Source: Nematostella vectensis
Lineage: Eukaryota; Cnidaria; Anthozoa; Actiniaria; Edwardsiidae
Direction: 5' to 3'
NCBI RefSeq assembly: GCF_932526225.1
Contig: NC_064047.1
Coordinates: 13,094,460-13,158,459, forward strand
Length of the DNA stretch: 64,000 nucleotides
Under the pieces are notes generated by a model. It saw nothing but the letters and a program-made list of their open reading frames with translations. It searched no databases and had not been told where the DNA came from. Positions within the stretch are counted from its first letter, which is position 1; each line of letters begins with the position of its first letter. Positions 34,601 to 45,900 of the stretch are shown piece after piece. The translations under genes and the position numbers were made by a program.

Positions 34601-37600
34601 TTTCACTCACCATAATATCTCTGACTGAGGTTGTGTTAAGATGTTTGTCAAAACTGTATTCAGGATTCCTGTCCATCAGCCTGCAGCCATAAAAAACATC
34701 CACGAGTCAAGGGAACCGTGTAGAAAAAACTACCGGAAATGCTTATCTCAATCAGGAATTACTTGTGAGTCTTGAAGGGGGCCCTTACACGAGGAAAGGC
34801 GCAGGTTTTGCAACAATGTTTCAGAGTTTTATCCCCAAGGGCGCCCAACGACCATTTTTGGTCAAATATCTGTTCGGAAGCAAGGTCACCTACGGATTTT
34901 GGGGTCGGCCTAGAAATGTCTACTTTTTTCGAAATTTGTATTTATAGATCACCTATGTTTCTCGGGAAGAGAGCTGGATCACCTATGTTTTTCGGAGTAG
35001 CTTTTGTTACCACCATCACCATTTTCGGGAGATTTTTACGTCCGACATGCTTTAAAAATAGGAACTTTAGTATTTTCAGGAGCGAGACAAGGAACATTAG
35101 ATTTTTGGGATGGCTGTTATTTCGCCTAGCAAATCCGAACAGATAAAAGATATCTAGGAAAGCTCTATATTGTATAAAAATGACTGCAAACGAATAAAAA
35201 CGGTATCTTAACTCATTTTAGGCAGGTTGTGAAATTTTCGTTGTTGGGTACCCTTGTATCCCTGGTATAACTAGATAACTAGAAAGACTACAGACAAGCT
35301 GCAGAAAAAAAAAATAGATGGGCTGCCTAGGCGTGGTGTAGACAAGGAATAAATAAACACAAGTTTTAAAAAGTATGCTGTACGCCTCTGAGTGGTTGCG
35401 CTGACGTTATGAGCGTCAGCCTTCGTCGGAGCAAAAAAAAAAACAACAACAACAAAGGGCCTAGCTCTCGAAACGTCAGCGCAACCACTCTGTTTCACAG
35501 AGGAATACAACATTCCTTTCCAACCTTGTGTTGATTTATAGCACGTTTTATATCTGCCTTGTGTAGGAGTTTACTATAGCAAAAAAACAACAACAACAAC
35601 AACAACAACAAAATATAAATCCATGGTTGACGTCTGATAATTTATCAACTTTTGTTTGCATTATACGTTTTTCAGTTACCCGCTTGAATAAGCCGATGGA
35701 AATCGATAAGGTGTATGACTCGCCATTGTTCGTGCGGGGGGGTGGGGTGAGGGGCTGTTTGTTACCTCTGTGTAGCTGCTCTGTTGGCCAAAGCATGTGA
35801 GAACATCGTGATCAGTTTTCGCCGAGTTTCTCGACGGGCATCTAGTCTTGCTTGCTGCTCCATTTCTTTTGCTACCTGGTGGTGAAAAATATAGCGGGAT
35901 ATCTAAACAAAACTCTCCTGTGTAAAAACCCACAGCACACACATGGATAAAGGGTGATTTTAGTGTTACTTCCGGAAGCTCAAACCAGAAAAATCATGCG
36001 GAATAACCAGAATACCCATCCAAATTCTATTAAATTAAATGACCTTTGTCTTTCAGATGAATTCAATATTTTGGCTCATCGAGCGGATGTAAATGGATTT
36101 AAAGTAGTACTTTTCTCGCGACAGGCTAATACAAAACATGAGTTATAGATATGCAGAGCATGAGTGATTATTTGTCTTTGGCTTGCATTTGCGCTTCTTT
36201 TTTTTACTCGTGTTGTAATGGTTTCTTAGTGCAAATTACATTTTTTCGATTGCTTGATGCAATTATTTATTCTACAAACAAAATATTCAGTCCTTTCAGT
36301 TACTGACTGTAAACGTGAACATTTTCGCGCGCAATAACTTTCCAAGGAAATTGAAAGGTGACGTTGGAGTTGACAAAATACTTCAACGTTTACGAAATCT
36401 GAACCAAAGTTCAATGATCTTAAGTAAAGGTCCAGGAACTTAGGTCTCACCTCTTCTGGATCAGGTTCATCGTCTCCAAACACAAGTTGGTAGGCAGCCA
36501 GTGGTGGAAATTCAACCTGCAGAGATGATATACTCCATCAGAACCTGGCTTACTTTTGATCTTATCAAACGACAGACAACATACTCCATCAGAACCTGGC
36601 TTACTTTAGACCTTATCAAACAACAAGCGACATACTCCATCAGAACCTGGCTTACTTTAGGCTTATCAAACAACAGACAACATACTCCATCAGAACCTGG
36701 CTTACTTTATACCTTATCAAACAACAAGCGACATACTCCATCAGAACCTGGCTTACTTTAGACCTTATCAAACAACAAGCGACATACTCCATCAGAACCT
36801 GGCTTACTTTAGGCTTATCAAACAACAGACAACATACTCCATCAGAACCTGGCTTACTTTATACCTTATCAAACAACAAGCGACATACTTCATCAGAACC
36901 TGGCTTACTTTAGACCTTATCAAACAACTAGCGACATACACTCCATCAGAACCTGGCTTAGTTTATACCTTATCAAACAGCAAGCGACATACTCCATCAG
37001 AACCTGGCTTACCTTATACCTTATCAAACAACAAGCGACATACTCCATCAGAACCTGGCTTACTTTATACCTTATCAAACAACAAGCGACATATTCCATC
37101 AGAACCTGGCTTACCTTATATCTGGATCAGACAACAAGCAACATACTCCTTCAGAACCTGGCTTATAGACCTTATCAGACAACAAGCGACATACTCCATC
37201 AGAACCTGGCTAACTTTATATCAGGATCAGACAACAAGCGACATACCTTATCAGAACCTGGCTTACTTTATCCCTTATCAAACAACAAGCAACACACTCC
37301 ACCAGAACCTGGCTTACTTTAGAGACCTGGCTTATTTTATAAGAACAAGCATGCAATTGCCTTTAAACCCTAGAGCCATAGGTAAAGATTGAGCTTAAAA
37401 CTGTGTTTAATTGAACCTGTGCGTTTGTAAGTAGTGTGTATATAATTTACCTTAGGGAACTTCTGTTCCATGGTTAGCACCGAAGGAGAGGTGGTGGTTT
37501 TGGCTGACTTTGGCTTGCTGGGGGATGAGGTTTGACGACCACTGCGACTACTAGAAATATCAGTCAGTCCGCTAGGCTGTAAGGAAAGGAGGAAAAAGGT

Positions 37601-40600
37601 CAGTTAATCAAAGGCTGTGAATCTTTCCTTATTGGAGGCGGAGGATTGCAAATTTTGGTAAGTGGTGGATTGCACTGTGTCAGACCTTTATTCCTCATTG
37701 GCTTATTCCAATTTGCTAAATTTTTTTGAAAGCATGAGTCAAAATAACCAGTTGTCACTCTTTTATGTACAAAAACGTAGCTAGTTTCAAAGCTCCACAG
37801 TTTGCTTGTTTATTCATTTGTGATTTATATTTACCGAAAAAAGATTAGCTCTTGGGTGAGTGGTGCTTCGCCAATTCCGCATGGCAGCATTTGCAGCCCG
37901 AAGCTCCTCTACATTGGTAACCGCCCATGTTTGGCTATGAGTTTCAGGGTCAGGGGTCTGGGACCTAGCTCTTTGCTGCTTTTCATACTCAAGAATATCA
38001 GACCAGCGAAACTGCCCTGAAAATAACAATCAAAAAGAAACAATTGACATTCTGCAATTCCAAATTTAGTAGGGAGACTCCTGCTTTTAAATCTTCCAGC
38101 AAAAAATAAAAATTTCCATATATCTAGGATACAAATTTATAAAACGGTAGTATTTCAGATCACGATCTCCTGGCATTTCGAGCTTGCATGGCGACAGATC
38201 GATATATATATCAAGGCCTACTTGAATCCAGGAATACCAAAGCATTCTATGATTAATTATAAAACGAATAAAAAATGATATCATTTAGTTCCAGTAAAAT
38301 ACTCAAACCGTCAGAGGGGGTCAAGGTTTGTGATTCCAAGCCTTATGCTTTTACCTCTTGCAATTTACAATGTACAAACCTTTTTCTAAGACCTTTTCCA
38401 GGTTTTGGGGTGTCATGATATAATCCCAGAACATCTTGATTTCAGATATTTTTGATAGGTAACCCTCTTTCTTTAGTTGATGCTCTAGTCTGATGATCTG
38501 GAATAAAAAAATATATGCAGAGTCGTGGCAAGCCTACTATTTCCTATGCATGGTTGTAAATAGTTTTGCACAAATTCTCCAAGTTTTACAACAATGACTT
38601 TGGTATCGACTTTGATAATGAAACATACATGAGACACACCCATTACCTTGTGATATCCTGTCTCAGGAATTCTCTGTTTGAAGCTTAAATCATTCATGAC
38701 TTCTGACTTGGGTAGCCTTATAATAACCTTGTGTCTTTTTCTCTCCTGATAAAACACAAAAAATAGTTTTGAGCTTCCCAGGAGAAAAAAACAACTTTGT
38801 TTTGGGATTGAGCAGGGACAGATCCGGCATTTCTTAAAAGAGGAGAGGGGCACCAAAACACCACCTATAAATTATTTGAGGAGAAATCATTTTTCAAGAA
38901 GATATGGAGTGATTCATTGTACTAAACTGTACTGAGCTGAATGTCACTGAGTTATTATATTGCAGGTCTCTTGACTGTGTGGATTATAGCAGGTAATTAA
39001 TACTGTATAGTGATAGGTGAATTTGTAGAGAAATTGGGCGTTTCTACCCAAATAATCACTATAGTCCTAATTCTAGGCTACCAAACCCAATTTCGTTTAC
39101 ATTTTGTTCATGGTACAGTTATTAAAATCCTAGGGGTGCTTGTACACAGTTGTTTAAACTTTGGATGATTACCTCCTTTCTTTGTTTTCTTCTTTCCCTC
39201 TCTTCCTCTTTCTGCCACCTTTCCTTGAGCTGCTTGCGCTGATTGCTCACTTTGTCAGTCAGCGCCTTTGAATAGATTTGCTTATAGTAGTCACGAAGAA
39301 GCTCCAAGTCATCCAGCATGCGAGATCGGGCCTTAAATAAAAACACCTTTTTGTCATCAAATCATCAATTTTACCCTGGTTGTCAATATTATTCAAACTG
39401 ATGGCAAAATGATTTCAACCATCTTAAACATCTTTAAAATTCTTTTGGCCAGAACTGGTCCCCAATCATGCCACCTCTTCACAAGATGCTAACCAATTGA
39501 TAACACTTAATGTAATTAGCTGTTAATTTAAATAACAGATGCCAAAATGTGTTTTAAGCAGTTGAAACCCATTGGCCAGAGAATATTAAAAATAATTGCA
39601 GTAAATGGAGAAAAAATAATTTTTATCAATAAACAGTTACAGAGGGAAGGATTCCATGGTGGTGTAGCAGCCTAGCCTGCAAAATCTACTGTATGCTCCC
39701 TCTCTGATGCTTGTCTCTCATGGAAAAGCAGATGCTCTTTATCACAACAACCCTTATACAGCACAGAGTGTGATACCCAAAATTCTACTGAGTGTCATTA
39801 AACCACCTTTTTGTTACTTAACCTAAATTTTGTAATGACATATAATAAAACTACACTCCATCATTTAAAAATAGAGAAAATACAGTGAAATGAATAAGCA
39901 AGTTCAAAATTGTCCAACTCAACCCCTTATGGTACTACATGTACATTGGAGGTCTTTTTCTCCATCTTATCCTCTTATGTTCTCTTAGTTTGATTTTTTC
40001 AAGGTCTTTCTCCTCCATAATATACTCACATGTTCTCTTAGTTTGATTTTTTCAAGGTCTTTCTCCTCCACCTCTTCACTCTGTACTGAGATGCTGACTT
40101 CACTACTAGAGCTGAGGATGGAGCCATGGTGAGAGGCGTGTTTCTTCTTCCTCTGCTGCCTTGCTTGTCTTCTCTCCATTTTCCTCTAGAATTGATTGGT
40201 AATAGATAAAACGATTGGGCCATTTGGGGCTTACTTTACATTACATAACCTGGGTTTTTCTTAAATAAACAAATGAATTGAAAAATGAAATATTACAGGT
40301 AGAAAAATTATGTTTAGAAAAACTATCCAGACAAGCTGTAAAAAACTAAGGTATTGGAATCAAGGAACTAAATCAACATAACATTTAAATATTTTCCCGG
40401 AGGTAAAGTTCCATGTAGGAGGAATCTCACCACCAAAGGGGCAGTGTTCAAGTGAAGGGAGTAAAAACACATGAATCTTAAATTACCCTCTGATAATTCC
40501 CCTAGCTGTTCGTGATTTCTATGAGGTATTAGCTTAGGGTCCCGATGTCGCGAAGAAGCTTGGTATATTTTACCTTTTCTTCCTCTGAAGGTTCCTCAGG

Positions 40601-41209
40601 TAAGGGCTCCTCATATCTCTCTCGCTCAATCGTTAACTGTTTTTGGACATGAGAGGACAGCTCTTCCTCTGACATATACTTGCTGATCATTGGGATAAAC
40701 GTAGACGACACATGCTTCCTAATGTCCAGAAGACATTTCATAAGATGCTTTAAACTCCAATATCTTATCATACAGAGACAGGTGGAGTAAAAATAGACAG
40801 CACATGCTTCCTAATAATCACAAGATCTGTTTCAGCACAACAAGAACACACATTCTTCATTCATTGATACTTCTACAAGCAAAAACAATTCTCAATAGCT
40901 CATATACAAATTTACTAACCGTGAAAATTAAAATTTGAAGTGTCCCCTCCTCGTGTCCGACCTATTTGCCATACACCCACACCTTATCATGCTGAAATAA
41001 TTGGGGATGCTTCGTAATGTTTACGAGAAATGTCCAACACTAAACAGTGTAGCAATGCTAGGCTATTTCTAAGATAGTAACGTACAAATCTCTTACTTTA
41101 GTGGGCTTCTCCATGGCCCTCTATGCTTGTCACTTTTATCGTCTCGTGGATTTTCGATGGTGCTCTGTTCTTGATCGTCTTGGGCTTCTTCGGTTGATTC
41201 TTCTTTCAT
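31622..41209 (-). CDS. Charged coiled-coil protein, 584 aa, complete, not recognised
   Basis: Fourteen exons (minus): 41097-41209, 40574-40763, 40030-40185, 39173-39331, 38647-38745, 38380-38497, 37835-38016, 37451-37576, 36451-36516, 35766-35875, 34611-34680, 33431-33681, 32288-32348, 31622-31675. They total 1755 nt, an exact multiple of three, with GT-AG sites and consistent phases, from MKEESTEEAQ to PAGKIC-stop. The N-terminal third is acidic (SEEELSSH, EPSEEEK), followed by long basic/acidic helical stretches (RRQARQQRKKK, KERWQKEEERERRKQRKE), then a Ser/Thr-rich region and EMEQQARLDARRETRRK. Exon 12 has a VDPLT x3 repeat. No signal peptide or membrane segment. The function is unknown; I can name no family with confidence. 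It is divergently transcribed from IBTK. Confidence 0.85.
33590..33642 (-). repeat. 15-bp coding repeat, 3 copies (VDPLT)
   Basis: GTCCACGGTCAGGGG occurs three times inside exon 12 of the coiled-coil gene, adding five-residue units in frame. A coding minisatellite of recent origin. Confidence 0.9.
33780..34330. other. Low-complexity and transposon-like intron sequence
   Basis: Intron of the coiled-coil gene. It has G runs at 33800-33900, a C run followed by an A run at 34188-34224, and a block (about 34130-34185: gccgccaaaacccggagc, cgagtttggc) resembling the interior of the small elements at 62403-62705 and 63221-63476. It is probably a decayed relative. Confidence 0.45.
36525..37335. repeat. 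51-bp minisatellite, about 16 copies
   Basis: The unit is TACTCCATCAGAACCTGGCT plus TACTTTAGACCTTATCAAAC plus AACAAGCGACA, with higher-order alternation of TTTAGACC, TTTATACC and TTTAGGC variants. It fills the intron between exons 37451-37576 and 36451-36516 and ends about 10 bp upstream (in gene sense) of the acceptor, so the acceptor's branch and pyrimidine region overlaps the last copy. Confidence 0.95.
39957..40075. repeat. 55-bp tandem duplication spanning a splice donor
   Basis: TGTTCTCTTAGTTTG recurs at 39976 and 40031 (period 55). On the minus strand the unit is the last ~40 nt of exon 40030-40185 (GAGAAAGACCTTG...GAGAACAT) plus intron. The proximal copy has the donor gtgagt. In the distal copy the GT has become AA (aacataag), so only one donor survives. 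Confidence 0.92.
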
Positions 41210-41744
41210 GATTCAATAACCGAATACTCCAAAGACATGACAAAAATAAGGGCGATCTTTATCATAAAAATACGTTTAACCTAAATATCCCATGTGTTAC
41301 ACAGACTAATCTTGGAAACTTGTTTTTCTTAATGGATTTCAATGCTGTTTTTGTTCGTCAAGGAAAAGAACAGCATGAAACTTCGAGAAAATAGGACAGT
41401 TGATCGAATTATTTTAGAAATCATCCATGATCTGTTTACCAACAGGCGTCCAAGGGAACAGAATGCATATTACATCGCTTCTGATTGGCTTATCCTGATT
41501 GCTTTAAAACAACATCCAATCAAATACTCCTGTAGTATATTTATATGCAAATTTTAACTAAATTCTTATGAAATCTTTCATTCGCTAAAATCGTTTGCTA
41601 ATGACCAATCAAATGGGTTCTTTTATGCTCACTTACGTGTCTTTCCAAAATGGCGGCAAGTTGAACGTGAAAGTATGTTTATAAATGAAAATATTGGTCT
41701 ATTTTTTATAGATCTCTAATTTTGAATGGATTGCGAGAATAATT
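41210..41744. promoter_or_regulatory. Candidate bidirectional promoter between the coiled-coil gene and IBTK
   Basis: The 535-bp spacer separates two divergent start codons. It carries CCAAT-type sites in both orientations (GATTGG near 41482, CCAATCAAAT near 41516 and 41604) and, about 95 bp upstream of the IBTK ATG, CAAAATGGCGGCAAG, which matches the YY1-type AANATGGCGGC element often at transcription starts. No TATA box is obvious. Promoter function is inferred. Confidence 0.6.
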
Positions 41745-42924
41745 ATGGATTGCACCCCATCATGCCGCCTTCCCAAACACGCAGAGCTTATCCAGTCGGC
41801 AGCAACATGGGAAAATTTACCTGGATTTCTCTCAGTTGCGCGAAGGATTTGCGCTAACCCGACGAATTTCACGGATCGCTTCGGGCGACATGTTCTTCAT
41901 GTGGCTGCCACGTGCGGTAAAGGCGACTTGCTGGAGTGGCTCGTAAAGGAGTGCAAGGTCGACGTGGGGCTGAGGGATGTGGAATCTGCATGGACGGCTC
42001 TGCATCGTAGTGTGTACTACGGTAGACTGGACTGCGCTGTGAGGTTGATACGGGTGAGTATCATCACGTCACCATTATCATCACCATCATCATCATCACC
42101 ACCATCAAAATAATCATCATCATCAACATCATTACCACCACCATTATCATCATTATCATCACTACCACCATTATTATCATCATTATCATCACTACCACCA
42201 TTATTATCATCATTATCATCACTACCACCATTATTATCATCATTACCACCATCATCATCACCTTTAATGTCTGTCTACCATTACTTAGCCCTCTTCATCA
42301 TCCCTGATAGGACATAAAGCCAGTAAACCATATCATAATCTTTGCCATCATCATCATTATCATCATCATAATCATCACCATTATCATCTTCGTCATTGTA
42401 ATCAGCAGCAACATCAAATATACTGACATATTAGATCTTTGTCAACATCACCATCTTCACAATCATCATCTTCATCATTACAAGCATAAGCATAGAGTAG
42501 TAATATCACAGATATGAACATGCAAGTGACAAAACCAACATCATAATCCAACTTCTTCATTGGTGTTGCTTGATTATAATCATCATCATCATCATCACCA
42601 TAAATAACCGTCATCATTACCAGGTTAAGCATATACATTTTTTGAAACCTGCAAAGAAGATGCAATGCTGTATATTTATCTAATGAATGAAGGACATTAA
42701 ATAAACTAAGGATAGTTCATTTACAGGCTATTCTGCATAATTTCAACTGTTTTGGATCTTTCTGCAAATTTACTGATATCCTTCTTAACCATGTTAGTGT
42801 CGTAAAATAAATGCACTTTGTTATCCTTCACAGTGTGGTGCAGATCTCTACGCCTGCGACAAGGAAGACCTCTCACCCTTGGATATCCTCATGTTGGACA
42901 GCCCTTACAAAATGTCTAGCGCAG
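41745..42924 (+). CDS. IBTK: IBTK ankyrin exons
   Basis: Exon 1 (41745-42053, 103 codons, phase 0 end) begins MDCTPSCRLPKHAELI and encodes DRFGRHVLHVAATCGK and WTALHRSVYYGRLDCAVRLI, the first ankyrin repeats. Exon 2 (42834-42924) encodes GADLYACDKEDLSPLDILM and ends in phase 1. The human protein has the same repeats at its N-terminus. Confidence 0.93.
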
Positions 42925-45900
42925 GTACAACTATGACATCACCATGTACAGCACCTGTTAACCTTATCTATGGTAACAAAAATTACAACAAAATATTATA
43001 TCAACCCTGTGATGAGTTATTTTCCTATGACCCCAAAAATTCCTGTATAATTTAACCTCTAACCATGTTTTTATAAAACTTCTGTCTAACCATGTTTTTA
43101 TGTGTAGAACCTCTGCATATAACCTTTTTTATAAAACTTCTTCTCAGCTTCTCCTTCCATTGAATCTTTTAAGAAAAATGTAAAAAACACTATATTTCAA
43201 CAAACTAAACTCTGACTTTGACCCTGACTGGGTCCGTACATGGAAAACAGTCTACCCTGCTGAATTGCTGTTAGATTAGTCTCTGTGTTTTTGTATTTTA
43301 TTGATAAGTGTTCAAGTATCCGTAGTGTCAGGGCAGGCCTTGCCGGGACCTCGTGCCCGTTCGCCTTTCCCCCTCCATACTTATTCTTGTATGTTTTTTT
43401 AGGCATCTCGTCGTATATCTTTATATATAAGTGTGGAGGAAGCCTCTAAATAAAATAAAATAAATAAAATAGCTCTTTATGTTGCTTCTCTTTATGCCCA
43501 TCCAGCCCCCTGGCCCCTCCCCCCAAATATCTAATAGTCTGCCCTTAGCCATGAAATTGATAATTGATTACTGTAATTTCTATCATTTTAATTATTTTAA
43601 AATGTCTGGGATGAATGTAGTACATTTTTCTGAGGGTTTTGTCTGGTTTCCTTTCTCAAAACCATTTAGATCCTAAGCTTTACAGTGATAGATTGCAAAC
43701 ATAAGTCAGTTGTCGTAGGTGTCGTAGATGAAGAAGCCTAATTTATTTTATATTTGAATAGTGCTATTCAAATCAATAACTATACTTCATCCCTCAAATT
43801 TATTTTGTTTTTCCAAAATGATTCGTGTACCAGTTGAGGCTCGAGTGATAACTGATCACAAGACTCTGATGGATGATGAGCTTGACCTGAATGCTGGGGA
43901 TATCATCACAAATGTCCGGATGTCTGACCTGTCAATTAGCTATTGGATGGGAACACTTAAAGGGAAGAGAGGCTTTTTCCCCAAAGACTGTGTAGAAGTC
44001 ATCAAACAAGGTAAGACTAAAGGCTGTGTAGAAGTCATCAAACAAGGTAGGACTAAAGACTGTGTAGAAGTCATCAAACAAGGTAGGACTAAAGACTGTG
44101 TAGAAGTCATCAAACAAGGTAGGACTAGCATGATTGTGAGCCTGGACACATCTGGCAGAGTGCTACTCTCAATACAAAAACCTAGAATCTAACAAAATAG
44201 GTTCTTATTAGCTCTTATTTTTTTTCTAAGTTGCTTAACCAACAGAAGGATTCATACAGTGTGAATACATAGTCATTTTGTAATAGGCACACCAGTACTG
44301 TATGTATGTTATATTATCTGTAATCTTATTTTTTATGGAAGCACAAAAATGTTTAGCAAATTGATATTATTTCAAAGCCCCATAATTTTTTTTATTTTTC
44401 ATGGAGTAACCTTTTGAATTTATTTTGGGTATTATAAAATCCAAAATTTCTGAAATCAATAGATTCTTACATTCCGGTGTTTACTCGGTTTCAGGCTTGA
44501 TTCTGGTTCCTGCATCAGTAACAGTAGTTGGTTTTCACCTTTGCCCAGGTGTTTTTTTATCGGAATCAGCAAGGCCAACATAACCTCCAGATAATTTACA
44601 TTGATGGCAATAAGTAAGGTCTCTATTACATAGCTGTCAACCTCGCTTTAGGAAAAATCTGGAGAATATACAGTGAATGTACCAGAAGTACCAAGATACA
44701 GTAGCTAATGCGGGAGAATACAGAATACAAATTTTGTTTTCCAGATGATCATGAAACTCAGCTTTACACCTGGGGCTCAAACACCAACTTTACTCTTGGT
44801 CACCGTGATGAAAATATGCGACAACACCCTGAGCTTGTGGATGCCTTCAGCACCCATAACAACATCCAACAGGCAAGATTATGCTTACGATTATATGCAA
44901 CACAGAACATGTGAGAGGAAACTTACAGATGCTCTGAGCAGCACCCCCATTTGTCATGAGTTTTTCATAAATACTTGTCTATTGTTCTTTACAAATATTA
45001 AATACTGTTCTGTTACTGTTTACAAATAATATGCAGATTAACTGACAGGTTAAACTTAAAACGAACTGAAAGGCTAAAATAATTATTATAATTTACAAAT
45101 ATTTTCCACATTAGACTATCTACCTTTTTGATGTATGAATTATGCAAAAAATCAAAAGAATATCAGATAATTAGTTATCCTCAAGTGCTGTTTCATAAGC
45201 TAGAATTGCAAAAAAAAAATCCAAACTTACCTGGTTTTCAAAAAATGCTATAGTTTTCTTCATCATGATGTGATAATGATGTCTGGTGATTTGAATGTAT
45301 TCCTCAGGTTGCGATGTGTAAATTCCACTCAGCATTCCTCACTGGTGATGGCAAAGTCCTCACTTGTGGTCATGGGAGAGGAGGAAGACTTGGGCATGGA
45401 GATGAAAAAACACAACTGGTAAAGTTGTCTTCCACCCTAAAGTACAGTAAATGACCTAATAAACGCCCGGGGTGTTAATTAAACTTCGATGGTCCATGGG
45501 GGGTGTTCATTAGATAGGAGGCGTTTATTAGAAAGGGGCATTCTTTACAAAAAAAAAACAAATCCAACAGGCCTGTAACCAGAATCAAAATTTCACCGAG
45601 GCAAAGTTAGCGTTTACCGTGGTATTGAGTGGTATTGTTTGATATATTTCACGTCCCTTGTAGGTTGAATGAGTGATATTGTTTGATATATTTCAAGGAC
45701 CTGGTATATGTTGGGTGGTATTGTTTGATATATTTCACGCACCTTGTATGTTGAATGAGTGGTATTGTTTGATATATTCCAGGCACCCTGTATGTTGAGT
45801 GGTATTGTTTGATATATTCCAGGCACCCTGTATGTTGAGTGGTATTGTTTGATATATTCCAGGCACCCTGTATATTGAGTGGTATTGTTTGATATATTCC

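Noticed and set aside
42064-42261. 65-codon Met/Val/Ile frame resembling a membrane peptide
   Set aside because: Antisense of a CAT/ATC microsatellite.
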